A DNA stretch of 64,000 nt from an uncultured Prevotellaceae bacterium. Lineage in GTDB: Bacteria > Bacteroidota > Bacteroidia > Bacteroidales > Bacteroidaceae. Below the pieces are notes generated by a model. The model saw nothing but the letters and a program-made list of their open reading frames with translations, had not been told where the DNA came from and ran no database searches. This document shows positions 34,583-44,415 of this stretch, in pieces. Both the position numbers and the translations under genes were made by a program. The stretch is from NCBI GenBank assembly GCA_900318815.1, contig ONMA01000013.1:58526-122525 (forward strand). The letters are read 5' to 3'. The number at the start of each line of letters is the position of its first letter. The first letter of the stretch is position 1.

Positions 34583-34725
34583 AAGTCATTTTTTTATGAT
34601 ATTCTTCTAAATTTGTGTGTATAGGAACCGTGAATGACATTTTTTGCAAAAACATGAAAAAAAGAATTCGGTTTTTTGCGAATCTGGATGTTTATTATTA
34701 TCTTTGCACCCAAATAAAAATAGTC

Positions 34726-34788
34726 ATGATAGTAACGTTCGATGAGGATTATCTTGACTTTCAAGTCTTTGCATTATTGATAATATGA
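34726..34788 (+). pseudogene. Remnant of a HigB-type toxin gene
   Basis: MIVTFDEDYL is the usual start of Bacteroidetes HigB toxins (about 100 residues), but after ten residues the sequence jumps to an unrelated end and stops. Nearly the whole RelE-fold is deleted. A TATCTTTG box lies about 26 bases upstream (34700-34707). The stop overlaps the next start (ATGA). Confidence 0.55.
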
Positions 34789-35051
34789 AAGAAAAAGTTG
34801 CTAACAATATGATGTCGTCTATGCTGATTCATCCAGGCGAGATGATAAAGGATGAAATTGTAGCACGTGGCCTTACCCAGAAGGATTTGGCCCAAAAGAT
34901 GGGGGTGTCGTATTTTGCCTACTACAGTCGTCAATTAGGTGCAAAAGCCTATCTCTGTGTGCGAAAGATAAAGAACACGGGACTTTTCAAGCCATACGCC
35001 ATCATCGACCAGAACACTTTCGATGCCGAAATTCAGAATATGAGGAAATAA
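34785..35051 (+). CDS. HigA-like antitoxin with altered C-terminal half
   Basis: 88 residues. The first ~45 residues are HigA-like: MLIHPGEMIKDEIVARGLTQ, then KDLAQKMGVSY, an XRE-type helix-turn-helix start. From FAYYSRQLGAKAYLCVRKIK on, the sequence no longer follows the HTH family, so two halves of the locus seem to have been joined by a deletion. With the HigB remnant in front, this is a decayed toxin-antitoxin locus. DNA binding is doubtful because the HTH is incomplete. Confidence 0.5.
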   Translation: MKEKVANNMMSSMLIHPGEMIKDEIVARGLTQKDLAQKMGVSYFAYYSRQLGAKAYLCVRKIKNTGLFKPYAIIDQNTFDAEIQNMRK

Positions 35052-35590
35052 AAAAAACCGCTGAACTGATTTGCTAACCCGATTACGGTGCTACTCTCTC
35101 ATTTCAGCGGGAGGAATCTGTTTCCTTTCAGGTGCAAATTTACAACCTTTTCTTTATTCCTGCAAACATTTCTCCTCTTTTTTGCCCCTGAAACCGCAAA
35201 AATTATTAAAAGAACATCCCGGCTTACAATTATGGAGCAAAGAGATGGCTTTTTTATAGATGGTTTTTTATATCTTTTTTCTCGTAAATCGTTTTGTGGT
35301 TACAAAAGGTATCTTTGTACTCGAAATAAACGAGATGTTTTACGAGGTAAATATGAACAAATAAAACAGATAAAAATACGAGACATAGAATGAAAAATAG
35401 TAATGTTGGCTCGTTTGCACTTGAGAAACTTAAGTAAAAGTTGGACATTCGGAGAACTGGGAAATCGATGAGGACTTGAAAGATATATTAAAGAGGATTC
35501 AAACATCAACAATGATGATGACGCTCTTACAATAATGGAGTTTATTACTATATACGCAATAAAGGAAACAATTATGAAAGCAACGGAAGC
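35052..35590 (+). other. Debris of small genes between the two Fic-tail repeats
   Basis: No intact gene is seen. An inverted repeat (CCGCTGAA 35058-35065 with TTCAGCGG 35103-35110) is followed by AT-rich sequence, a TATCTTTG box at 35310-35317, and tiny frames starting MFYEVNMNK and MKNSNVGSFALEKLK that stop at once. They resemble starts of toxin-antitoxin genes but are too short to assign. Confidence 0.4.
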
Positions 35591-35671
35591 GCAAGAACAC
35601 TTTACCAATGATGTTCTTCTAAGTCCAACAAGCCTTCTCTGTCCGTGTTCAGGGTGTGTCGATGCAATGTG
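35586..35671 (+). repeat. 86-bp direct repeat, right copy (Fic 3' end)
   Basis: It repeats the last ten Fic codons (RKNTLPMMFF, stop) and 49 bases downstream, without the rest of the gene. Together with 34497-34582 it brackets the HigBA remnant, as after a duplication or an insertion at the Fic 3' end. Confidence 0.85.
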
Positions 35672-35718
35672 GAAACACTTTTTTGACCTAATTCCTTTTT
35701 CTTTTTGAAAAATAGTTG

Positions 35719-35726
35719 TACCTTTG
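35719..35726 (+). promoter_or_regulatory. -7 box of the DUF1848/helicase operon
   Basis: TACCTTTG, placed so that transcription would begin near 35733. This leaves almost no leader for an ATG at 35737, so the ATG at 35782 is the better start of the first gene. Confidence 0.6.
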
Positions 35727-35781
35727 TGGTCAGAATATGATAAACCGTTTGAAATGGAAACCTAAAACTGGTTACATAGAT

Positions 35782-36849
35782 ATGGCTCAGTGGCAAAAAA
35801 CTAAAATACAACGCGAGAACGGAGAAATTGTTGATGCACAAATTCCCGTTATTGTATCAGCAAGTAGGAGTACGGACATTCCTGCCTTTTATGCTGACTG
35901 GTTCTTCCATCGGTTGAAGGTCGGCTACTCGGCATGGACGAATCCTTTCAATGGGGTCAGAGGCTATGTGTCCTACAAGAACACACACTTCATCGTTTTC
36001 TGGTCAAAGAATCCACGGCCATTGCTTCATCATCTGGACTATCTGAAGGAAAGGAATATCGGCTGTTACATTCAGTACACACTCAATGACTACGAGGAAG
36101 AGAGACTGGAACAGGGGGTGCCTCCCATTCAGCAGCGTATAGACACATTCAAAGAGCTTGTTGACAGACTGGGCAAAGGACGGGTCATCTGGCGTTTCGA
36201 CCCTTTGATGCTTACCGATACCATCGATATTGACAAACTCCTTGCTAAGATAGAGAACATTGGCCATCAGCTGAAGGGCTATACAGAGAAACTTGTCTTC
36301 AGTTACGCAGACATCGCCTTGTACAGGAAGGTGAAATCGAATCTCGAAAAGAATGGCATCAACAGCAGGGAATGGACTGAGGACGAGATGCGCAAATTGG
36401 CTAAAGGGCTGGCCAAGCTCAACCAGTCTTGGGGATACACCTTGGCCACCTGTGGTGAGAAAATCGACCTTACGCCATACGGTATCGAGCACAACCGTTG
36501 CATTGACGATGCCCTCATCATCCGTCTCGCATATCACGACAAAGCCCTCATGGACTTCCTGAAAGTCAAGTTTCACCCCATGCCAACTCCTTCTATTTTC
36601 GGAGATACAGAGCCACTGCCTCCTGATGCGATTATCCTTCCCAACAATACGTATGCCACTCGTGGCGACAACAGGGACAAAGGCCAGCGCGAGTTTTGCG
36701 GATGCATGAAGAGCAAGGACATCGGGGAGTACAATACCTGTGTTCACCTCTGCGAGTATTGCTACGCGAATACGAGCAAAGAAGTGGCTATTGCAAATTG
36801 GAAGCAACATCTTGATAATAAAGGATTTGAAACGATTACGGGTAAGTGA
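35782..36849 (+). CDS. DUF1848 protein with Cys cluster, radical-SAM-like
   Basis: 355 residues from ATG 35782, where MAQWQKTKIQ matches the usual family start. Conserved parts are VIVSASRSTDIPAFYADWFF, YSAWTNPFNG, IWRFDPLML and a C-terminal cluster CGCMKS with CVHLCEYCYAN, which gives five or more cysteines suited to an iron-sulfur cluster. From memory DUF1848 is distantly related to radical-SAM proteins of the spore-photoproduct-lyase kind; no activity is established to my knowledge. Its stop overlaps the next start (TGATG), so it is tied to the helicase-fusion gene. Confidence 0.85.
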   Translation: MAQWQKTKIQRENGEIVDAQIPVIVSASRSTDIPAFYADWFFHRLKVGYSAWTNPFNGVRGYVSYKNTHFIVFWSKNPRPLLHHLDYLKERNIGCYIQYTLNDYEEERLEQGVPPIQQRIDTFKELVDRLGKGRVIWRFDPLMLTDTIDIDKLLAKIENIGHQLKGYTEKLVFSYADIALYRKVKSNLEKNGINSREWTEDEMRKLAKGLAKLNQSWGYTLATCGEKIDLTPYGIEHNRCIDDALIIRLAYHDKALMDFLKVKFHPMPTPSIFGDTEPLPPDAIILPNNTYATRGDNRDKGQREFCGCMKSKDIGEYNTCVHLCEYCYANTSKEVAIANWKQHLDNKGFETITGK

Positions 36850-39800
36850 TGAAAGAAGTAGCAAGTTTTATTAATACGATTGACGGAACCTGGAACATTA
36901 TATATTGTGATGGAACCCAGGAGGAAATTGACGATTTTCCATTACAGTATGAAGAAATAGGTGAATCAAGTGAGGCAACACCGATAGGCATAGAATTCCA
37001 TTGGGATTTTAAAAATGGTTTATGCCCTGTAAAGATTAAAGGAAAATGGGGATTTGTTGACTCACGTTTTTCTATTGTTATACACCCCCAATTTGATATG
37101 GTAGGGGAGACACATGTATGGAAAGGTGCTTGTTGGCGACCAGAAGAATATTCGCATATAATAAATTGGAATAACGGAATATGTAAGGTTCAAATAAACG
37201 GTAAGGATGCCCTGATTAATGAAAAAGGGGAAATCCTGTCAGAATATGGAATGCGCAAAAAGATAGAAAGTTTTACTATTTCAGGGAGTACGTGGAAAAT
37301 AAAATATGACGATGGTTCAGAGGTAGAGACCCATACTCCACCAATAAAAGAATATGAATGCATAGGTGAGTCTATAGGTGTTTTTCCATTTAGAAATGAT
37401 TTCGTCAAATACGAAGTTTTTGATATTCGTACTCAGTATTTCCCTTTTTCATTAACTGTCTGTAGCGATAATTTAGAACAGGATACTGTTGATTATAATA
37501 TTGAATTTCCTAATAACAATTTTGATAAAGCTTGGTGGAGTTTTCGCAATGGATTATGCCCAATTAAAATATATAGCAAATGGGGGTTTGTTAATTCAGG
37601 TTTTGATATTGTCATTTATCCACAATATGATTTTGTAGGTGAAGTACATACTCAAAAAAGAGGTTGTTGGAGACCAGAAGAATTTGTTCATTGCGTTTTA
37701 TGGGATAATGGAGCGTGCAGAGTACTTATAAATGGCAATGACGCTATGATTAATGAAAGGGGAGAATTCTTATCCAAGTATGAAATGACAATTAGACTCA
37801 CGGAGAATCTTACAATTAATGACATTATAAGAATATCAAGAGACAACATTCCATCGCAATACTCCAATCGCCCTTGGGAATATCCAGGTTTGAATCATGG
37901 TAAGGCTGTTCTTGAAACAGAAGAACAGTGCTGTGCATATATGGCAGCATATGGGCCGATGCATCGACATAAGCTAATTCGAGCGTTAGATGAAAATGAA
38001 TTCCCCTACGAATCCTTGAACAATGGCGTAGAAATATATGACTGGGGGTGTGGTCAGGGTATTGGCACTGTTGCCATCATTGAAAAACTACGGCAGTTTG
38101 GGTGGTTGTCAAAGCTGAAGATGGTCACATTAGAGGAACCTTCTAATGTGGCAAGGCAACGAGCTGTATTGCATGTTAGGCAGGCATTAGGAGAGCACAA
38201 TGCCGAGATAGTGAATATTCCTGATTATCTACCGTCTGATGAAAGGGACAAATATAAGCATATCACGGAAATAGATGTTCATGAACCATGTGCCATACAT
38301 ATATTCTCGAATATTCTGGATATTGAAAAAGTCAGTTTGAAGGGTGTTTCAAAGATGATTACCTCTTCTGGTACCCAGCATATAGCCCTGTGTATTGGTC
38401 CGGCAAATCTAAATGAAAGCCGAATCAATACCTTCAGCTATTATTTCAAAAAGGAAGGTATGCGGGTGTTTACAGAATTCCGCGAAACGAATTTTGGCCA
38501 TCACCCGAATGGAAAAGCGTATGGTTGTCTAATTAAGAGTTTCACCTATAGCCTAACACGTAACAGTGACATTCTTCACAAATACAAATACTTTGCTCCC
38601 GTTCAACTATTTGCTTCTTATTCTGATACCATTTCCAATGAGCAATTTGCATCATATTATGATAGAAATACAAGGGGACACTATCTGCTAGAAGGTGCTT
38701 TTGAGATTCTGGCTCCATTTGATATGACAGCACACAAGAATCTTTGCCCAGTCTATGCCCTTATTAGCAATCTTATATCACGTGGTTGTCCGACATTGGC
38801 CAGCCAAAAGGTCTTGGATGCCATCAGCTCGATAGATAAAGCAAAGAGCCTTAATGCAGTTGCTCGTATTCAGAAGACTTTCATAGAGGCAATGATTTCT
38901 GATCGCATGGATTTGAAGAAGGACACATTGAATATTCTTGTGATTGAAGATGACACGTCAGTGGCAAAGATAGCTATCGACGATTTTTTAGAGTTATACC
39001 ATCATATCGTTGCTATGACTCAGGATTATTCTAACTTGACCCTTCCCCAAATTAACATATATGGTAAGAGGGAGGCTAAGACACAAACGACATACGATGC
39101 TATCATTGATGTGTCTATCGACCAAATATGTAATCCTGAAGAGTCGGTGCTCTCCAAATATAAGGCCAACAACGACTGCTTCTTTATTGTGCGCTCTTCA
39201 AAGTCAGTATATGCAGAGAGATTCCTCTATACAACTGAGAGAATCAAGTATAAGCCTCTCGTTGAAAAGGACACACAAGGAAATTACCACAATATTGAGG
39301 ATGTTTGTGGCCACCTGCGCTATTTCCTGAACCTGATTTTCAGAAAAGAAGATTTCAGACCAGGCCAGCTTCCCATCCTTAGCCGGGCATTACAGCTAAA
39401 GAGTGTTATCGGATTGTTGCCAACAGGAGGTGGTAAATCTCTTACCTATCAGCTGGCTGCCATGCTGCAACCAGGTGTTACTTTGGTTGTTGATCCGTTA
39501 AGAGGTCTTATGAAAGACCAATATGAAGGTTTGCTAAAGACGGGCATCGATTGTATCTCGTACATTAATAGTGATATAACCAAGGATAGAGAAGAAAGAG
39601 AACGAAGGGAAAGTGCACTTACTAGTTCTCAAATACAGATTATGTTCTTATCGCCTGAGCGACTAAGCATACACCGATTCAGGGAGGTCTTGCGTTCAAT
39701 GCGCGAATCTGACGTTTTCTTTGCTTATGGTGTTATCGATGAAGTTCACTGCGTTTCTGAGTGGGGCCATGACTTCAGACTTGCCTACCTGCATCTTGGA

Positions 39801-41945
39801 CGAAACCTGTTCAACTACGTTCTACCTAAAGAAGTCGAAGGCGAAGATAATCACATCTCACTGTTTGGACTGACGGCAACTGCATCATTTGACGTCCTCG
39901 CTGATGTGGAAAGAGAACTATCGGGAAGTAATTCCTATTCATTGGAAGATGACGCTACGGTCAGATATGAAAACACCAATCGACTGGAGTTGCAGTATTA
40001 TGTCTATCATATAGATGCTTCGACTGCTTCAACAACTTGGGATGTGGGAGAAATAAAAGAAGAAACTCTCCTTCATGTGATTAATGATTCTACCGAAAAA
40101 TTAAGAGAGATTCAAGAAGAGAGTATTGTTGAAGGAATTAAGAAGCGGTTTCTCGAAAGGGAAAACATTTCTAACAATCAAAAGATAGTTGAAGTTGAAT
40201 CTACTGATTTGTCGATTGAAGTTAAAAACGAATGGTATTCTAATAGAAAATCAGAGACGGCGGGTATTGTATTCTGTCCTAGGGCAGGTAAAGATGAAAT
40301 AAAAGAAAATAGAAATGAAGAGAAAAAGGAGAAGCCTGTCACATTAAGTGTTCCTTCTGTAGCAAATGAACTAGCGAAGAAAGGAATTGGTCTTATTTCA
40401 ACATATAAAGGAGGTGATGACACAAGATGTCAGGAAGATTTTCTTCAAGGAAATACAAGTCTGATGATCGCCACGAAAGCGTTTGGTATGGGTATTGATA
40501 AATCCAATGTTCGACTTACGATTCATTTAAACCATCCTAGTTCATTAGAGTCATTTGTTCAGGAAGCTGGACGTGCAGGACGAGACAGGAAAATGGCCTT
40601 GGCAACTATAATGTATGCCGACAAACAATTCCAAAAACAAAATATCAGAACTCGACTGATGGGATGGCATTCTGCAGATTATGAGGTAAACAAATTCTTC
40701 TATGATGCAAATTTCTTAGGAGAAAACTTCGAATTGTTTGTAATGCAAATGTTGCTTTCATGTTTGCCTATGAAAATTACTAATGAAGAATTTATTGGCG
40801 TCGAAGAAGCAACCATTGGCAATTCCCAAGGAATCTTGCAATACATTCAAAGTTATCCACAGAAATCACGTTTAACCTATTATATATCATACCATGAAGA
40901 TGAGCTTTTGTTAGAACATTATAATCAACAATTAAAATCTGTTTTGTTACCAATATTTGAGACTCCTTCAATGCGAAGAAACAGATACAATAACAAGAAA
41001 TATGGATATGGTTATGCTCAATATAAGGAGGCCATTCAAAAAGCAATATATAGAATGTGTGTGATTGGCCTAATTGATGACTTTACAGAAGATTATTGGA
41101 AAGAGGAATTCCGTATAGTGACAATATGCCAAGAAGAATCAAAATATTACGATTACCTTCGTCTATATTATCGGAAATACTACTCCGAGGATAGGGTTGA
41201 CATCATGATTAATGAAGTCAAGCAGATGGCGGTCAATGATGGGGTTATCATGGCATGCTTAAAGCACCTTACCTCTTTTATATATAGGAGTATCGCGGAC
41301 AAGAGGGCCAGGGGTATCTTGGATATGGAGCAATTCTGTAATATGGCTATCAGCTCAGGCAAGGATTGGAAAGAAACGAATGAAGAACTGAAGGACTTTA
41401 TTTATTACTATTTCAATTCTAAATATGCAAGAGAAGGCTTCATTACATACGATTTAAGTGTGCGTCAGGAAATACCGTTCTCACTCAAAGATGACACCAA
41501 TTATGATATTCACAGTGAAAGTGAAATATCAGATTTCAATCTTGTAAGAAAATATATGAGAGTGGTTGATCCTGATATTGTCAACAATGATTCTCAGAAA
41601 GACAATATCAAACACTTGCAAGGTGCTGTGCGTCTCATTAGACGTGCTATCGCAGAAATGAACCCTGTGCTGAACCTCTTGAATATCTTCTGCATCCTGT
41701 TCCTTGGGCAACAAGAGAATGAGATGCTAGAGCAAGAACTATATGATGACTACAAAGCAGTTATGAGATTGTATGCGTCCCAAGGGAAACTTGGGCTTCT
41801 CAATGAATATACTGATTTGTTATTGCAGCATACAGCCATACTTCCAGAAGACAAGGTGTTTATAGAGAAGATGCAGCTTGCCATTCAGCTGGAAGATCAT
41901 GTTGCAGAACTCAATAGAATTAATCAAATATACAAAGAAATATGA
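36849..41945 (+). CDS. WG-repeat / methyltransferase-like / RecQ-family helicase fusion
   Basis: 1698 residues from the ATG at 36849. The N-terminal ~320 residues hold two large WG-type repeats (NGLCPVKIKGKWGFVDS and NGLCPIKIYSKWGFVNS). A Rossmann-type segment follows, with a SAM-binding-like motif IYDWGCGQG near residue 397. After a linker come RecQ-like helicase motifs: RPGQLPIL and LLPTGGGKS (Walker A, about 857), VIDEVHCVSEWGHDFR (about 962), LFGLTATAS, MIATKAFGMGIDKSNV and FVQEAGRAGRDR (about 1236). A ~450-residue alpha-helical tail follows. Classical RecQ has no WG or methyltransferase part. It overlaps both neighbours by a few bases. Codons are more AT-rich than in the surrounding metabolic genes, suggesting acquisition. 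Confidence 0.85.
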   Translation: MKEVASFINTIDGTWNIIYCDGTQEEIDDFPLQYEEIGESSEATPIGIEFHWDFKNGLCPVKIKGKWGFVDSRFSIVIHPQFDMVGETHVWKGACWRPEEYSHIINWNNGICKVQINGKDALINEKGEILSEYGMRKKIESFTISGSTWKIKYDDGSEVETHTPPIKEYECIGESIGVFPFRNDFVKYEVFDIRTQYFPFSLTVCSDNLEQDTVDYNIEFPNNNFDKAWWSFRNGLCPIKIYSKWGFVNSGFDIVIYPQYDFVGEVHTQKRGCWRPEEFVHCVLWDNGACRVLINGNDAMINERGEFLSKYEMTIRLTENLTINDIIRISRDNIPSQYSNRPWEYPGLNHGKAVLETEEQCCAYMAAYGPMHRHKLIRALDENEFPYESLNNGVEIYDWGCGQGIGTVAIIEKLRQFGWLSKLKMVTLEEPSNVARQRAVLHVRQALGEHNAEIVNIPDYLPSDERDKYKHITEIDVHEPCAIHIFSNILDIEKVSLKGVSKMITSSGTQHIALCIGPANLNESRINTFSYYFKKEGMRVFTEFRETNFGHHPNGKAYGCLIKSFTYSLTRNSDILHKYKYFAPVQLFASYSDTISNEQFASYYDRNTRGHYLLEGAFEILAPFDMTAHKNLCPVYALISNLISRGCPTLASQKVLDAISSIDKAKSLNAVARIQKTFIEAMISDRMDLKKDTLNILVIEDDTSVAKIAIDDFLELYHHIVAMTQDYSNLTLPQINIYGKREAKTQTTYDAIIDVSIDQICNPEESVLSKYKANNDCFFIVRSSKSVYAERFLYTTERIKYKPLVEKDTQGNYHNIEDVCGHLRYFLNLIFRKEDFRPGQLPILSRALQLKSVIGLLPTGGGKSLTYQLAAMLQPGVTLVVDPLRGLMKDQYEGLLKTGIDCISYINSDITKDREERERRESALTSSQIQIMFLSPERLSIHRFREVLRSMRESDVFFAYGVIDEVHCVSEWGHDFRLAYLHLGRNLFNYVLPKEVEGEDNHISLFGLTATASFDVLADVERELSGSNSYSLEDDATVRYENTNRLELQYYVYHIDASTASTTWDVGEIKEETLLHVINDSTEKLREIQEESIVEGIKKRFLERENISNNQKIVEVESTDLSIEVKNEWYSNRKSETAGIVFCPRAGKDEIKENRNEEKKEKPVTLSVPSVANELAKKGIGLISTYKGGDDTRCQEDFLQGNTSLMIATKAFGMGIDKSNVRLTIHLNHPSSLESFVQEAGRAGRDRKMALATIMYADKQFQKQNIRTRLMGWHSADYEVNKFFYDANFLGENFELFVMQMLLSCLPMKITNEEFIGVEEATIGNSQGILQYIQSYPQKSRLTYYISYHEDELLLEHYNQQLKSVLLPIFETPSMRRNRYNNKKYGYGYAQYKEAIQKAIYRMCVIGLIDDFTEDYWKEEFRIVTICQEESKYYDYLRLYYRKYYSEDRVDIMINEVKQMAVNDGVIMACLKHLTSFIYRSIADKRARGILDMEQFCNMAISSGKDWKETNEELKDFIYYYFNSKYAREGFITYDLSVRQEIPFSLKDDTNYDIHSESEISDFNLVRKYMRVVDPDIVNNDSQKDNIKHLQGAVRLIRRAIAEMNPVLNLLNIFCILFLGQQENEMLEQELYDDYKAVMRLYASQGKLGLLNEYTDLLLQHTAILPEDKVFIEKMQLAIQLEDHVAELNRINQIYKEI

Positions 41946-42337
41946 TCGACGAGAAAATCAACAACTCACTCAGAGAGTTAGAGCAAGGACTTAAAAGCAT
42001 AGAGTCCGCACGCAAACAAGTGGAAAAGACTGTCAATTCCTACGATGGTCTTAATTCAACTACCGCTGAGTATGTCAGTAAACTCGGCACTATTACGACC
42101 AAGATTCAGGAACTTGTTGATACCATCGGCAAGGATTATTCTCAGAAAGTAAAGGCGTTTGAGAAAGACCGTGAAACCGTCATTAACGCTGCAACTGCTG
42201 TAACTGAGAAACTTTCCAATGCATCAGAAGAGTTTAAAGACTCATTGGTTGATATCCAAACAAAACTGAAGTACAGCATCGTTAATGCTGTATCGCTCGT
42301 TGCTATTGCTGCAATTATATTTCTTCTTATGAGATAG
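41942..42337 (+). CDS. Coiled-coil protein with C-terminal membrane anchor
   Basis: 131 residues. Nearly all of it is heptad-like helix (LRELEQGLKSIESARKQVEK, later KVKAFEKDRETVINAATAV), ending in one hydrophobic segment, IVNAVSLVAIAAIIFLLM, and a final arginine: a tail anchor. The start ATG overlaps the helicase stop (ATGA). It could hold the complex at the membrane or act as an effector that disturbs it; the sequence does not decide. Confidence 0.75.
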   Translation: MIDEKINNSLRELEQGLKSIESARKQVEKTVNSYDGLNSTTAEYVSKLGTITTKIQELVDTIGKDYSQKVKAFEKDRETVINAATAVTEKLSNASEEFKDSLVDIQTKLKYSIVNAVSLVAIAAIIFLLMR

Positions 42338-42466
42338 TGCGTGATGCTATTTGTTTATTGCTATGCAAATACCAGTAAGGAGGCCGTGCTTAAGAATAAA
42401 GACAAACATAGTGATGAAAGCGAGAGTATAGTTGGATAGTCTGCTTTCAAAGATTATATGTTAGCT

Positions 42467-43063
42467 ATGACAGATTTCGAATATATCTTAGAACAATGCC
42501 AGAAATTCAATAATGGCCTATTTGTCGATGAAGAGTTCATTGATCATGGTATATATGGATACGACAATGTGATTAACATAAAAGGTTGTCGCAAATTTTG
42601 GGATGAAGACGGGAAAAGAATAAGTGCCATTGTCTTTATACTGAATGCGTGTGGTGTCGTGCCCCAGTTAATTGGCCTGGGTGATGAGGTCGTTTTTGCT
42701 GTGGCATCTGACGATTACGAATTGGAGTCAGCTTTTGAATATAAACCAGAATATATGAACTCGCGTCTACGCGATAAGATAGACAAGATCTTTGAAAGAG
42801 AATATAATAAAAATCTTGTTCTTGGCTGTATGCTTATTGAGCAGTTTATCCATATAGTTGATTCCAAAGTTAATGCAAAAGTGCAATGTCATGACAAAGA
42901 CTATTTGTTAGGTCGATTTGTCATTGTGTGTCCTGACGAGTTGTTTACAACAATTGATACGATTGCAACAATTAAAGACTTGGTACCAAAGGGTAAGAAA
43001 ATGGATGCATTCATGGATTTGCTTGATAATCTATTGGCCCCACCTTGGAAAGTGCCTTTTTAA
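42467..43063 (+). CDS. Unknown protein, last gene of the helicase operon
   Basis: 198 residues from the ATG at 42467 (MTDFEYILEQCQKFNNGLFV); an ATG at 42458 is equally possible. It appears soluble, with no signal or membrane segment, and contains DEDGKRISAIVFILNACGVV and a conserved-looking CPDELFTTIDTI. I do not recognise a family. The 129-base gap before it contains no clear terminator, and its base composition is like that of the helicase gene, so it probably belongs to the same unit. Confidence 0.6.
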   Translation: MTDFEYILEQCQKFNNGLFVDEEFIDHGIYGYDNVINIKGCRKFWDEDGKRISAIVFILNACGVVPQLIGLGDEVVFAVASDDYELESAFEYKPEYMNSRLRDKIDKIFEREYNKNLVLGCMLIEQFIHIVDSKVNAKVQCHDKDYLLGRFVIVCPDELFTTIDTIATIKDLVPKGKKMDAFMDLLDNLLAPPWKVPF

Positions 43064-43097
43064 TGACGATAAACAACAAATAATAGAAAACAATTCG

Positions 43098-43105
43098 TAA
43101 CTTTG
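43098..43105 (+). promoter_or_regulatory. -7 box of the AlbA_2 gene
   Basis: TAACTTTG, 25 bases before the ATG at 43130. Confidence 0.6.
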
Positions 43106-43129
43106 CAACCGCATTAAATGATTTGATAT

Positions 43130-44345
43130 ATGACGAAAGAAGAACTGCTACAGAAACTGTCGGAGATAGAATGGGACGACTTTGAATGTAAAGCTGCCCA
43201 GGACAAACTGCCTGAGGATGTGTGGGAATGTTAGGACGGGTAGCGGGGATAGACGAGCTACCGAGACAGAGGTGATGGCGATGATGCGCGATCAGGCTTT
43301 TGGCAGCAAGAGTGAACAGGTGGTGGAGGGAACAAGCATCGATGACCTCAACAAGAGTTCGCTGGAAACGTACAGGAATCAAATTCGTAACGATAATCCG
43401 TCGTTCCCCTACAAGAACTTGCCTGATGACCAGTTCTGTGACAAGGTGGGCATCTCGAAAGACGGGAAACTGACCATTGGCGGTATACTGATGCTTGGGC
43501 AGCGTGATGTGGTGCAGAGGCATGTCAGCAATTTCTGGATAGACTATCTGGAGATTCCTGGCAAGAGTCTTGCGGATGCAAGAGTGCGATATACCTATCG
43601 TATGCCGGAACAGGACAACATTTGGGAGTCGTATCAGATTATACTCCAGCGGTTGCGCAACTATGTGGATGCACCATACGAGGCTCATGCTGACGGTGTG
43701 GGGGCAGAGGACGAGTCACAATTGTATGCGCTGAGAGAAGGGCTTACCAACTGTTGTGCCCATGCCGATTATTTCAGCCCTATGCATCCGACCATTAGGG
43801 TGTTTGCAGACCGTATAGAATTGCAGAATCCTGGCAGGTTTATGTTCCCATTGTCGGAACTGCGGACTCAGATTCATTCCATTCCACGCAACCCAAAACT
43901 GATTAAGTTCTTCCGCTATGCCAAGTTGGGAGAGAATGCGGGGTATGGAATCGACAAGATGCTGGTTTGGGAACGACTGACGAATGGCAAGGTAGATTTT
44001 GCCAGTGATTTGGTAAGTTCGACCATCACTTATTGGTTTGGTGAACAAGATAGTGGTCAAGTTGGTGGTATAGTTAGTGGTCAAGCTGGTGGTATAGCTA
44101 GTGACCAAGTTAGTGACCAAGTTAGTGACCAAGTTCAGAGGGTTATAAATGTGATACGAGATCGAGTGTTCTCTATGGAAGAATTGATGAAAAAGCTGAA
44201 AATGACAAGTAGAAGATACGTTCGTATCAATATACTAAATCCTGCTATTGATGGCGGTTATGTCTTCCGTTCATATCCCGACAAGCCAAATCATCCCAAG
44301 CAGCGTTACTACCTCTCAGAGAAAGGATTGAAGTTGGTAAAATAG
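43130..44345 (+). pseudogene. Schlafen/AlbA_2-type ATP-binding regulator with internal deletion
   Basis: The ATG at 43130 starts MTKEELLQKLSEIEWDDFEC, the usual beginning of the AlbA_2 domain, but about 30 residues later a stop appears. A second frame continues with RTGSGDRRATETEVMAMMRD, a part normally ~90-100 residues further on. The core of the AlbA_2 domain is therefore deleted, with a frameshift. The rest is intact: a RecG-C/HATPase-like region (LREGLTNCCAHADY, later NPGRFMFPLSEL), repeats SGQVGGIVSGQAGG and SDQVSDQVSDQV, and a winged-helix C-terminus (RRYVRINILNPAIDGGYV). The intact second frame from 43182 may still be translated. Confidence 0.7.
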
Positions 44346-44415
44346 GAAATAATAGAAAAATAAAAAAATATGGATTGTAAAGAAAGATAAAGATGAGTGA
44401 TTATAGAGAATAAAT

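Noticed and set aside
35088-35393. 101-codon frame between the Fic-tail repeats
   Set aside because: Phe/Lys-rich sequence across promoter-like AT-rich DNA, with no similarity to a protein I know.
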